From NCBI GenBank assembly GCA_900544405.1, contig UQVA01000001.1, positions 186,001-250,000 of the forward strand: 64,000 nt of DNA, read 5' to 3'. The position numbers and the translations under genes were made by a program. The notes beneath the pieces were generated by a model. That model saw only the letters and a program-made list of their open reading frames with translations, was not told the origin of the DNA and did not search any database. Shown in pieces: positions 40,252-48,031 of the stretch; within the stretch, counting starts at the first letter, position 1, and each line of letters opens with the position of its first letter. Origin of the DNA: an uncultured Eubacteriales bacterium. Lineage in GTDB: Bacteria > Bacillota > Clostridia > Oscillospirales > Oscillospiraceae.

Positions 40252-43134
40252 TTACTTTTTATATCCCTTCTCGACCTCCTTCCGTTTTTCACACCATGCC
40301 TGCCCCAGGATGGCGGCGCTCACCAGCACTGCTCCAAGGATGGGGAGCCGTGCCAGGGTATCGCTGCCAGCCTCCGGGAGACTGTAACCGGGGGAGTTGT
40401 GGACGGTCAGGGTGATGCTCAGATCCTCCTGGTCCAGCAGCGTGCCCTCCCAGGCGGCTTCCGTCAGCAGCAGATAGCCGCTGGGAGCCTCCACCTCCGT
40501 CAGCCGATAGCGGATGGGTCCGTCAGGGTCATCCGGATAGCCGGGGAACAGTCCCTCAAAGGCGGCGATGCCGTCGGCGCCCGTGGTGAGATACCCGTCC
40601 GGGTCCAGCACCGTGGACGTTTCACCCAGCACCAGGTGGTCCTCCTCGGTGGTGTAGACGGGTATCCAGCTGACCCCATCGTACCATTCCAGCAGGAACC
40701 GTGCGCCCGCCAGAGGATTGCCCATGGGGTCCACCTTGCGGATCTCGATCCGTGCCGGTTTGATGGAGTTGGTAAAAGTAACGCTGCCGGTCTCCCCGGC
40801 GGCGATGGTGATGGTTTGGGGGTTCTCGGACAGGCACTCGAACAGGCTGTCCTCCGGGATAAGTTCCTCCACGGTGTAGGTCCCCGGAGCGATATAGCCG
40901 GTGATGTCCGTGCCGTCAGGGCCGACTGTGAAGGGGCTGCCAATAATTTCCTTCCCCTCCGAATCGCTGACCTTGAACTGCCAGCCTTCCAGAGGCGGCT
41001 CCACGCCGGTCTCCGGGAATTCCTTGATGATTTTGATACGCCCGTTCTGGATGTTGGTGAAGCCCACCGTGGCCGTTTCTCCGGCCACCACCGTCACGGC
41101 CTTGCTGTCGCTTTCCAGCGTCCAGTCCGGGTGCTGCCCGTCGTCCAGCTCTTTGACGTAGTAAGTCCCCGGAGCCAGGTAGCCGGAAGTGGCCTTGCCG
41201 CTTTCGTCCGTGGTGATGGTCTCCACCAGCTGGGTGCAGGCGGAATCCGAGTAAATACCGAACTGCCAGCCGCCCAGGTCTTTCCCGGTGTTGGTGGTTT
41301 TCTGGATGCTGATGCGGCCATTCTGCACATTGGTAAAGGATACCGTTGTGGTGCCGCCTCCGGTGGTGACGGTAACAACCTTCACAGACTGGTCGTAGCT
41401 CCACCAGGGATAGGTGCCGCTTTCATCCACCTCCCGGACGTAGTAGGTGCCGGGGGCCAGGTAGCCGGAAGTGGCCTTGCCGGTCGTATCGGTGGTGATG
41501 GTCTCTACCAGTTGGGTGCAGGCTGCATCCGAAAATACCTCAAAGGTCCAGCCACCCAAAGAGCCGCCGCTGGAGGTGATCTTTTGCACAGCAATGCGGC
41601 CCAGAAGCGTGTTGTTGAAGGACACGGTGGCCGTGCCGCCCTCCGTCACGGTGACGGTTTTCACGGACGGGTCGTAGCCCCACCAGGGGTAGGTCCCGCT
41701 CTCGTCCACCTCCCGCACGTAGTAGGTCCCGGCGACCAGGCCGGTGACTTTGGCCTTGCCGTCGGCCCCGGAGGTAGCCGTGGCCACCCGGTTCTTGCAG
41801 GCAGAATCGGTGAACACCTCAAATTTCCAGCCGCTCAAAGAGGTGCCGCTGGAGGTATGCTTGGTGATCTCGATGTCGCCGGTGGGGTTCACCGCCAGCA
41901 GCTTGAAGTAGCAGGGCACCGGGTCGATGGGATCGTCCAGAATGATGATGAGCTGCTTGTCCGTGCCGTAGTCGGCGCTGGCCAGGATGGTGCAGGAGTC
42001 CGTCCCCACCTCCACCTCATGGCCCCGGTTCTTGATGGTCACACCGGCGGAAAGCTGCTTGGCCGCCGCATCCGTGGCCGTGATGTTGAGGGTGTTTCCG
42101 GACTTGCTGAACGTCAGGCCCGAAATGGAGGACGTGAAGTTGAAGTCCGCCAGGACGCCGTTGGTGTCCGTGGCGCTGCCCTTGTACAGCCCGGAGGTCC
42201 GGTCGTAGGTCAGGGTGATGGTTTGGGCGGAAGTAATAGCGTACTTGGAATCCGTAGCGAAGCTGGGAATAACGCCGTGCTTCCGAATTTTAGCAAGAAT
42301 CTCATCGTATTTTGCACGAATCGTTCCACTGGTATTGGCATAGAAAGGGGCTGTTCCGTGGCCTCTTGATGTACCATCCACCTTGTAGTACCCGGCTGCC
42401 ATGTCCCAGATTGCCAGGGCGGTAGCCTTTATTCCTTCGTCCGATGTGTCACCGTTGTTCGGTGCTCCGTAGGTCAGGATTCTGGCAATACCACTCCGGG
42501 CTGTACTGTCAATCCATCTGTACCAGCCGCTGGGGTTGTAATTGCCTTCCACGGAATCCTTGAAGCATTGGGTGCAGAATCCAATCCTGCCGTCCGACAG
42601 CTCGAAATACACAGCAGAACTGGTGGAGCATTTATCCGACATTCTGCCGTAGTCCTCGTGATACCACCAGAACTCCGTATTCCCAACGTACCAACTGACT
42701 TTACTGGATACGGTAATCACTGTGCCGTCCGGCAAAGTCTGTGGGGCCACATCGTTTGCTTGATTTGCAAACGATGTCAGTGCATCTCCTTCTTCCAGTT
42801 CCCAGGAAACGATCTCCTCTGGAACGGTAAGGTCTGGGTCCTCCGGCGGCTCCGTAGGTTCCGGGGCCTCCGTAGGGGTCGTGGTCGGTTCTGTTTCTTC
42901 GCCGGTATCCGGGGGCGCTGTCGTTTCCGGCGGCTCTGTCCCCGGCGGCGTTGTGGTCTCCACCGGCCCGGTTTCTTCCGGCGGAGCAGTGGATTCGTTG
43001 GGCGGGTCCGTGCTGCCGACGATGACTTCCGTGCCCGTGGGTTCCACTTCATCCGCAAAGACTGCGGGAGCGATCCCCACCAGCAGCGTCAGTACCAGCA
43101 GCAGCGCCAGCGCCCGCCGAAGGTTGTTCTTCAT
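40252..43134 (-). CDS. Cna-B surface adhesin, probable pilus tip, with degenerate TQXA
   Basis: 960 residues: signal peptide (1-27), Pro/Thr/Glu stalk (about 30-105), a thioester-type TQXA domain (about 140-300), five Cna-B-like domains (about 413-950) and a sorting signal LPEAG, membrane span and basic tail. In the TQXA domain Cys187 (FCTQC) fits the thioester Cys, but the TQXA position reads Thr-Ala-Leu-Ala (238-241, KATALAIWDMA), so the Gln partner is missing. Spa/pilus tip proteins look like this. First gene of the pilus locus. Confidence 0.9.
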   Translation of the reverse strand: MKNNLRRALALLLVLTLLVGIAPAVFADEVEPTGTEVIVGSTDPPNESTAPPEETGPVETTTPPGTEPPETTAPPDTGEETEPTTTPTEAPEPTEPPEDPDLTVPEEIVSWELEEGDALTSFANQANDVAPQTLPDGTVITVSSKVSWYVGNTEFWWYHEDYGRMSDKCSTSSAVYFELSDGRIGFCTQCFKDSVEGNYNPSGWYRWIDSTARSGIARILTYGAPNNGDTSDEGIKATALAIWDMAAGYYKVDGTSRGHGTAPFYANTSGTIRAKYDEILAKIRKHGVIPSFATDSKYAITSAQTITLTYDRTSGLYKGSATDTNGVLADFNFTSSISGLTFSKSGNTLNITATDAAAKQLSAGVTIKNRGHEVEVGTDSCTILASADYGTDKQLIIILDDPIDPVPCYFKLLAVNPTGDIEITKHTSSGTSLSGWKFEVFTDSACKNRVATATSGADGKAKVTGLVAGTYYVREVDESGTYPWWGYDPSVKTVTVTEGGTATVSFNNTLLGRIAVQKITSSGGSLGGWTFEVFSDAACTQLVETITTDTTGKATSGYLAPGTYYVREVDESGTYPWWSYDQSVKVVTVTTGGGTTTVSFTNVQNGRISIQKTTNTGKDLGGWQFGIYSDSACTQLVETITTDESGKATSGYLAPGTYYVKELDDGQHPDWTLESDSKAVTVVAGETATVGFTNIQNGRIKIIKEFPETGVEPPLEGWQFKVSDSEGKEIIGSPFTVGPDGTDITGYIAPGTYTVEELIPEDSLFECLSENPQTITIAAGETGSVTFTNSIKPARIEIRKVDPMGNPLAGARFLLEWYDGVSWIPVYTTEEDHLVLGETSTVLDPDGYLTTGADGIAAFEGLFPGYPDDPDGPIRYRLTEVEAPSGYLLLTEAAWEGTLLDQEDLSITLTVHNSPGYSLPEAGSDTLARLPILGAVLVSAAILGQAWCEKRKEVEKGYKK
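40763..41895 (-). repeat. Four tandem Cna-B coding repeats
   Basis: Units of about 276-290 bp begin near 41895, 41604, 41324 and 41048 (minus strand). Each protein unit starts G-(R/D)-I and carries GTYYV(R/K)E or GTYTVEE and T(V/F)SF(T/N)N-like ends. Units 1 and 2 share the ten residues VREVDESGTY. Near-identical stretches make this a site for repeat-number change. Confidence 0.8.
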
Positions 43135-43173
43135 GGGTTCTCATCCTTTCCGATTGGATTTTTATATGCAAAA

Positions 43174-43202
43174 AGCCCCGGACTCTTTTGAAGTCCGGGG
43201 CT
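43174..43202 (-). terminator. Strong terminator upstream of the adhesin
   Basis: AGCCCCGGACT with its exact complement around a 7-nt loop, then TTTTGC on the minus strand. It is the second of two terminators after the lipoprotein gene, so the adhesin needs a promoter in the last 40 bp or reading through regulated termination. Confidence 0.8.
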
Positions 43203-43221
43203 TTCAGCACCAAGATAATAT

Positions 43222-43249
43222 AAAAAAAGCTCAAATCGCAGCGATTTGA
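43222..43249 (-). terminator. Terminator of the lipoprotein gene
   Basis: TCAAATCGC-T-GCGATTTGA stem-loop (43231-43249), followed by GCTTTTTTTAT on the minus strand, 32 bp past the lipoprotein stop. Confidence 0.8.
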
Positions 43250-43280
43250 ACCTAAGCGGGAAATATATGCTTACAGGAGA

Positions 43281-43991
43281 TTAACCATAGAACACATAAA
43301 AGTAAACAAAGCCGTTGCTCTCATAGCAGTAACAGCTAAAACCATAAGGATGCGCTTCTCCCATTGCCAGCAACCGAGCATTGTAAGTTCCTCTAACCTG
43401 ATTACACATACAAGTGTTCAGGAAATCTTGCCCGCCGCCTTCTGCAATCTCTTCCAAGGAATACCAGGAAGCGAACTCATATCCATCGTCCCAGCCAATG
43501 CTGGAATCGTAGATCCACCCATAAGCACTGACACCGTAAGCATTTCCGGCTGCCATGGCTTCGTTATAGTCCAGGCTGATCTGCGGTGCTTCGGTGGGAG
43601 CCGTGGTTGCCTCCGTAGGTGCCTCGGTAGGTGCGGTAGTCGGTGCCTCCGTGGGGGCCGTGGTCGGTGCAGCAGTGGGCGCCTGAGTCGGTGCCTGGGT
43701 CGGTGCGGTGGTTGCGGCAGGCTTCGTCTCCGGCGGCTGGGTGGCAGTCGTAGGCGCAGACGGTGCCGTGGCCTTGCTTCCCGATGGAGCCGTGGTTGCC
43801 TTGGTGGTCCCGGCAGGCTGCGTGGGTTTGCTCGTCGCAGCAGGCTTGGTGGCTTTGGTCGCAGCGGACGGCTCTGTCACCGCAGGCTTGCTGATGGCAG
43901 GCGTGGAATCAGGCATCTTCGCACACCCCGTCACCAGGCTCAGGCACAGCGCCCCGCCAATGACCAGCTGACTTGCTTTTCTCATTTTCAT
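43281..43991 (-). CDS. Surface lipoprotein with Pro/Thr stalk
   Basis: 236 residues: lipoprotein signal with lipobox LVTGC (lipid on the Cys, about residue 23), a Thr/Pro/Ala-rich stalk (about 30-138, repeated TTAPTEAP-type units), then a compact C-terminal domain of about 90 residues with three Cys (NTCMCNQ, SCYCYE) and many Tyr/Gly. The head domain is not recognised. ATG 43991 follows AAAGGAG. It precedes the pilus locus, so it may be part of the same surface module, for example in mating-partner contact. Confidence 0.78.
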   Translation of the reverse strand: MKMRKASQLVIGGALCLSLVTGCAKMPDSTPAISKPAVTEPSAATKATKPAATSKPTQPAGTTKATTAPSGSKATAPSAPTTATQPPETKPAATTAPTQAPTQAPTAAPTTAPTEAPTTAPTEAPTEATTAPTEAPQISLDYNEAMAAGNAYGVSAYGWIYDSSIGWDDGYEFASWYSLEEIAEGGGQDFLNTCMCNQVRGTYNARLLAMGEAHPYGFSCYCYESNGFVYFYVFYG

Positions 43992-44070
43992 GTAGGTTTC
44001 TCCTTTCAATTTTTCTATAATAAAAGGGGCCGGTGTGACCCGACCCCCAGGTCTGACTGCTCCCGGCAGG

Positions 44071-44946
44071 TTACTTCTCGGCGTTCGCCAGAAGTTCCTT
44101 GTACTTGGGCCATTCCGCTTCCGGAACTTTCAGCAATCGCATGGCCTCTTCTGCAGACGTGTTCATACTCTGCATGAGCGCCCGAATCATATCGAGGCGT
44201 TCCGTTTCCCGGCCCTTTTCCATGCCCTGCTGCATACCCTGCTGCATGGCCTCATGCCGTTCTTCCTTTACCAGATTCTCAACTGCTCTGCACATATTCG
44301 TCGCTCCCTTCACATTGTCTTTGAAATAATGCACTCGTTCGGCCAAAACGGGGTAGTTCATATCCCTGGCGTCGGTGCAGTGGAAATCGTGCATCAGTTT
44401 CCCCAGCGGGGTATCGCTGCGGCACTGAGCGTTTACATAGAGAATATGGGACCCGTCCTCGAAGGGCTTCCCCGTCTCCCGGACATACCGGTTGATGTGA
44501 TAGATGGGCAAGCCCTCATGCAATACATCCCGCTCGGTGATGAAAATGACATACGTCTCACCGAGAGCGTCGTACCGGTCGCCGGGATTGGTCAAATTCG
44601 CATCCAGCAGACTGCTATTGTACCTGGCCCGGTGGGCGTCAGCGCCTTCATCCCTGCGCTGAATTTCTACATTGTATGTACGTCCCGTTTCGTCCACGGC
44701 CAGAATATCCAGCCGGATAGACCGGCCTTGCAGATTTTTGATGTCGTGCTGTCCGTGGACCTCCTGCACCATCAAATCGTCCCGCTCCAGGATGATTTGC
44801 AACAGCAGGTCCGCACAGGCTTTGTCCTCAAAAACCTTGCTCATGAAGTCGTCATCCAAAAGCCGGAAGCCCCGGATGATCTTCAGATACTTTTCGTTCT
44901 TCCGGATAAATTCCTCCGAAAGGCCTTCTATTACAGGTGCGTTCAT
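44071..44946 (-). CDS. Rpn/PD-(D/E)XK nuclease-family protein
   Basis: 291-residue member of the PD-(D/E)XK transposase/Rpn family. Candidate active-site residues are Asp80 (RLDILAVDE) and Glu94-x-Gln96 (NVEIQRRD). A C-terminal helical tail carries a short repeat (MQQGMQQGMEKG). Rpn proteins promote RecA-independent recombination in E. coli; many clostridial copies are of unknown use. AGGAGGAATGTG precedes ATG 44946, with a TATAGT-type -10 upstream, so it is probably its own unit. Confidence 0.85.
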   Translation of the reverse strand: MNAPVIEGLSEEFIRKNEKYLKIIRGFRLLDDDFMSKVFEDKACADLLLQIILERDDLMVQEVHGQHDIKNLQGRSIRLDILAVDETGRTYNVEIQRRDEGADAHRARYNSSLLDANLTNPGDRYDALGETYVIFITERDVLHEGLPIYHINRYVRETGKPFEDGSHILYVNAQCRSDTPLGKLMHDFHCTDARDMNYPVLAERVHYFKDNVKGATNMCRAVENLVKEERHEAMQQGMQQGMEKGRETERLDMIRALMQSMNTSAEEAMRLLKVPEAEWPKYKELLANAEK

Positions 44947-45044
44947 TCACATTCCTCCTGTGTACTCATACTATACCATACTTTTTCCGTTTTGAAAAGG
45001 GTGGTTTTCCCGAAAAATCAGAATAGCGATTTGAGCGAGCATTT

Positions 45045-45965
45045 TTATTTTCTCCCCTCCAAATGGCCCTTGTAATCCCGCAGCGCCGCCAGGATGGTCT
45101 CCTCCATGGCAGCCTCCGCGGTATCAGGCGGGAAGAAGTCCAGCAGCCGGTCCGTGGAGATTTTCAGAATGCGGGGCTTGGCACTGCTCTCCGGGCAAAG
45201 GATGGTCCGGATGGCCTCCGGCCCGGTGAGCATCCCGGCAGCGGAGGCTTTCTTCAAGGCCTTGGCCTGAGCGCCGTTGGGGACCTTGGACGTCTCCTGC
45301 ATAATTGTGAGCAGGTTCTCCTGCTCCCGCTGTGCCAGATAAGACAGGTCCACAGCAGCCGTAAAGCCCGGCTTGCCCTCATCTACCATGTCCATCAAGG
45401 GATCAATGAGGTTGTTCAGGCGGATGTATCGCTGGACTTGACGAGCGCTGTCCCCGCAGAGTTCGGCCACCTCCTCGTCGCTCCTCAACTTCGTGCCAAT
45501 TTGGCACGAAGTCAGGTCCGTCCGCTGTCCCTGCCGTTTCCGGGCTTCCAGAAGCATCTTGTAGCCCCTTGCCTTTTCACTTGGCAGCAGGGTCTCCCGG
45601 TGCTGGATGTTGCTTTCTACCAGCAGAATTTCCGCTGCGTCATCGTCCAACTGCTGGACAATGGCCGGAACGGTTTGCAGCCCCACTAGTTTGGCAGCGG
45701 CCACCCGGTTATGACCGGCCAGAATCTCCATGCGCCCATCCGGCTTTGTCCGAACGGAAATCGCTTCAATAATGCCGTTCTGCCGGATAGATTCCGCCAG
45801 TTTCGTCAGCTGTTCCGGCGTATAAGGCTTGAACGGCTGGTGCTGTCCGTCCGCTCCCTGCCAGGGGTCCAGAATATGTAGTGGCAGCTGCATCAGCTGC
45901 ATTTTCGGGGCAATGCCAATATCGCCATAGGCACTGGCCCACTCGTCGGCTCTGGATACCATCAT
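45045..45965 (-). CDS. parB: ParB-like partition protein
   Basis: 306 residues. The ParB/Spo0J N-terminal domain (about 25-130) has GHNRVAAAKL and VESNIQHRETLLPSEKARG, followed by a helix-turn-helix (DEEVAELCGDSARQVQRYIRL) and a C-terminal dimer region. Its ATG overlaps the parA stop. With ParA it would keep the excised circular ICE or set its copy. Confidence 0.92.
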   Translation of the reverse strand: MMVSRADEWASAYGDIGIAPKMQLMQLPLHILDPWQGADGQHQPFKPYTPEQLTKLAESIRQNGIIEAISVRTKPDGRMEILAGHNRVAAAKLVGLQTVPAIVQQLDDDAAEILLVESNIQHRETLLPSEKARGYKMLLEARKRQGQRTDLTSCQIGTKLRSDEEVAELCGDSARQVQRYIRLNNLIDPLMDMVDEGKPGFTAAVDLSYLAQREQENLLTIMQETSKVPNGAQAKALKKASAAGMLTGPEAIRTILCPESSAKPRILKISTDRLLDFFPPDTAEAAMEETILAALRDYKGHLEGRK

Positions 45966-46741
45966 TGGGATACCTCCAATCGTTTCATCAATTCCGCCGC
46001 TGCGGCGGCGTATTGCGTTGCCTGTTTGCTGTTGCCGCCGATGAGCGGGATGTGCTGCTGGGTGGACCGGGCAGCGGCCACGCCCCGGCTGATCTGGCTC
46101 TCCATGGTCAGGTCCGGGTACTGTTCCCGCAATTCCCGGAGGACTCCATCACTGACGCCATTCTTGGCCACCATGGTGGGCAGCAGCCCCACGACCCGCA
46201 GTTTTGGATTGGCACCTGTCCGGATGATGTTGATGAGTTCCAGCATATCGGTCAATCCGCCCAGGGCGAATTCCTCGGCCTGGACGGGGATGAGCACATC
46301 CGTTGCGGCCAGCAGCACATTGGAGAGCAGCAGGCCCATGGACGGGTTGCAGTCGATGAGCACCACGTCGTAGGCGTTCGGGGGAATAAGAACGGACAGC
46401 ACGTCGGCTAAAATTCTCTCCCGGAACATGGCCTGGGCCAGCACAGTGTCCGTTTTGGCCAGCTGCAGGGATGCCGGGATGTAGTCCAGGCCGCAAGCAG
46501 CCTGGCGGATCACTCCCTCCGTCGGAGGCAGAGGGGCGAAGGCCGCCTTCGCAAAAAGGAAGTCCGTGATGGTGGGCTTTCCATCAGGCCGGTGGCCCAA
46601 GTAGGAAGCCAGATTGCACTGGTGGTCAAAGTCCACCAGCAGGACCCGCTTCCCGGCCTGCTGCATGGCAGCGCCCAGGTTCATGGCGGAAGTGGTCTTG
46701 CCCACGCCGCCCTTCTGGTTTGCGATTGCTACGATTTTCAT
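45962..46741 (-). CDS. parA: ParA-like partition ATPase
   Basis: 259-residue ParA/Soj ATPase: deviant Walker A KGGVGKTTSA (residues 10-19), LLVDFDHQCNLA, and VLIDCNPSMG. TAGGAGGAACAAAC precedes ATG 46741. First gene of parAB. A terminator (46774-46808) and a tRNA-like sequence lie directly upstream, so expression may be attenuated. Confidence 0.95.
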   Translation of the reverse strand: MKIVAIANQKGGVGKTTSAMNLGAAMQQAGKRVLLVDFDHQCNLASYLGHRPDGKPTITDFLFAKAAFAPLPPTEGVIRQAACGLDYIPASLQLAKTDTVLAQAMFRERILADVLSVLIPPNAYDVVLIDCNPSMGLLLSNVLLAATDVLIPVQAEEFALGGLTDMLELINIIRTGANPKLRVVGLLPTMVAKNGVSDGVLRELREQYPDLTMESQISRGVAAARSTQQHIPLIGGNSKQATQYAAAAAELMKRLEVSQ

Positions 46742-46773
46742 GTTTGTTCCTCCTAAATTTTATTGTCCCTCCC

Positions 46774-46808
46774 GAAAAAAGCCCCGGCAGGGATAGCCTG
46801 TCGGGGCT
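46774..46808 (-). terminator. Terminator in the parA leader
   Basis: AGCCCCGACAGG pairs with CCTGCCGGGGCT (one G-U/mismatch) and TTTTTT follows on the minus strand, 33 bp before the parA start. As it lies upstream of parA in the sense direction, it either ends a short upstream transcript or is an attenuator. Confidence 0.75.
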
Positions 46809-46867
46809 TGTCCGGTGGGGAGCGACCCCATTCGGACAGGGGGAGGAACAATCCGGCTATGCCGGAT

Positions 46868-46913
46868 GTAGCGGCGGTGCGAATCGAACGCACCTAAGGC
46901 ACCAGCGCCGCCA
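46868..46913 (-). other. tRNA 3'-half-like sequence in the parA leader
   Basis: On the minus strand: GCGGCG, then CTGGTGCCTTAG, a perfect T arm (GTGCG, loop TTCGATT, CGCAC), CGCCGCT and ACA. The terminal stem GCGGCG/CGCCGC closes on the T arm, giving an acceptor-plus-T-arm minihelix with no full D or anticodon arm. A tRNA-Leu-like CTTAGGT loop is present. It may be a relic of a tRNA or a tRNA mimic in a regulated leader. Confidence 0.4.
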
Positions 46914-47009
46914 TATTGAAAGCAGCTCCCATAATTGGGAGCCGCTTGTCTAATTGAATTGATTCACCACATTCTGTGTGTTATACCATTCTCCTAGGAG
47001 GTGGTTCCA

Positions 47010-47912
47010 TTGAAATTTGGAGAATGGATACCAATGTGGCTTGACATATACAAGCAAGGAACAATTAAGCAAGGCTCATATCGACAACTGAAAAATCTGG
47101 AGGCCCTAATCCCGGATGATCTGAAGCAAATGGAAATAGGGGAGATACTGCCGTTGCATTTGCAGCGTTTTATCAGGGATTTTGCGACTAGTGCATCGAA
47201 ATCCTATATGGACAAGATGCGGGTGTTGCTCCGGGCCTTGTTTGAGGACGCAAAGGATAACGGCTTCTGTGATCGGAACCCTTGCGCCAAGCTGCGCTTT
47301 CCCCAAGTCCGTGAAAAACAACGTGAGGCATTTACGCCGTCAGAAGTCCGGCTGATCTCCAACTTTGCGATGGGGTATCAAGACCAGAGGGCTGGTACTG
47401 CGATTTTGCTTTTGCTGTTTACAGGGATGCGTAGGGGAGAGCTGCTGGGGCTGAAATGGACAGACATTGACGGGGATGTGATTCACATAAGCCGAGGAGT
47501 CTATGTGGAGTATAATCGTCCATGCGTCCAGGAGGGACTGGCAAAAACGGAGGGGTCCATTCGGACTGTCCCGCTCTTACCGGAATTGGGGTATCGTATT
47601 CAGACACTGCCAAGATACGGAGAGTATATTTTTGCGACCCGCAATGGGACACTGATGGAGCCACGTAATTTTTCCAGGATGTATGCTTGCTTTTTTCGAC
47701 ATCTCAGGGAGCAGTATCCGGAAGTGCGCTATCTGTCTCCTCATAGCTGCCGGCACACGTTTGCGACATTATCCTTGGAGAGCGGTGCAAGCATCCGGAC
47801 GGTCCAGCTTATGCTGGGCCATGCGGATATTAAGACAACGGCTCGATACACCCATCCGGATTATTCCTCCATGCAGACTGCGGTTAGGGGAATGCGAGAT
47901 ACGATTTTTTGA
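47010..47912 (+). CDS. int: Tyrosine integrase of the ICE
   Basis: 300 residues. An N-terminal SAM-like arm/core-binding domain (about 1-105) is followed by the catalytic domain with Arg in TGMRRGELLGL (about 141), HSCRHTFATL (about 245), LGHADIKTTARYTH with the Tyr nucleophile (about 279). TTG 47010 is taken as start, nine bases after AGGAGG; a GTG at 47001 lies inside that site. The gene points at the distal attachment site and ends 14 bp from it, the usual place for a tRNA-specific integrase. Confidence 0.95.
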   Translation: MKFGEWIPMWLDIYKQGTIKQGSYRQLKNLEALIPDDLKQMEIGEILPLHLQRFIRDFATSASKSYMDKMRVLLRALFEDAKDNGFCDRNPCAKLRFPQVREKQREAFTPSEVRLISNFAMGYQDQRAGTAILLLLFTGMRRGELLGLKWTDIDGDVIHISRGVYVEYNRPCVQEGLAKTEGSIRTVPLLPELGYRIQTLPRYGEYIFATRNGTLMEPRNFSRMYACFFRHLREQYPEVRYLSPHSCRHTFATLSLESGASIRTVQLMLGHADIKTTARYTHPDYSSMQTAVRGMRDTIF

Positions 47913-47926
47913 TATTGGGGCCTTTT

Positions 47927-47972
47927 TTGACGTGCGCAGGGTCAGCGGTTCGAGTCCGTTATCGTCCACCAT
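47927..47972 (+). repeat. ICE attachment site attR (46-bp repeat of tRNA-Val 3' end)
   Basis: Identical to 5621-5666. It is only the 3' part of tRNA-Val, from the anticodon loop, so no tRNA is encoded here. It marks the right boundary of the ICE. Confidence 0.93.
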
Positions 47973-47976
47973 GGAA

Positions 47977-48007
47977 GCATCGAGATTCTTGTCTCGGTGC
48001 TTTTTTT
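47977..48007 (+). terminator. Original tRNA-Val terminator, displaced by ICE
   Basis: GCATCGAGA pairs with TCTCGGTGC (one G-T) around 6 nt, followed by seven T. It lies five bases after the repeat, as expected for the terminator of the uninterrupted tRNA gene. Confidence 0.85.
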
Positions 48008-48031
48008 ACCTCTTTCCGGGAGGGAAATTAG

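Larger units (their letters stand above)
5667..47972. mobile_element. Integrative and conjugative element in tRNA-Val, about 42.3 kb
   Basis: Bounded by the 46-bp direct repeat. The integrase gene ends 14 bp from the distal repeat. It holds relaxase and MobC, VirD4-, VirB4-, VirB6-, VirB2-, PrgI- and M23-type genes, PcfB- and ArdC-like proteins, the methylase/SNF2 protein and DUF3991-Toprim. That set is the Tn1549-type conjugation module. ParA/ParB, SSB and a VapBC-type pair serve maintenance. Cargo is a sortase pilus locus, a sigma/ABC operon and an Rpn-type nuclease. Every essential transfer gene I looked for has an open frame, so it may be mobile. The relaxase start and the coupling ATPase Walker A motif are odd (see those entries). 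Confidence 0.9.

Noticed and set aside
40763..41895. Regular repeats that might suggest a CRISPR array
   Set aside because: Units are about 280 bp, in frame and encode Cna-B domains; no short repeats with unique spacers were seen anywhere in the window.
37899..42369. 770- and 784-codon plus-strand frames opposite the pilin and adhesin
   Set aside because: Antisense of repeat-rich surface-protein genes with signal peptides and sorting signals on the minus strand.
44035..45075. 346-codon plus-strand frame
   Set aside because: Antisense of the Rpn-type nuclease gene, whose active-site residues are intact.
47927..47972. A second tRNA-Val gene
   Set aside because: Only the 3' part of the tRNA is present; it is the attR repeat.
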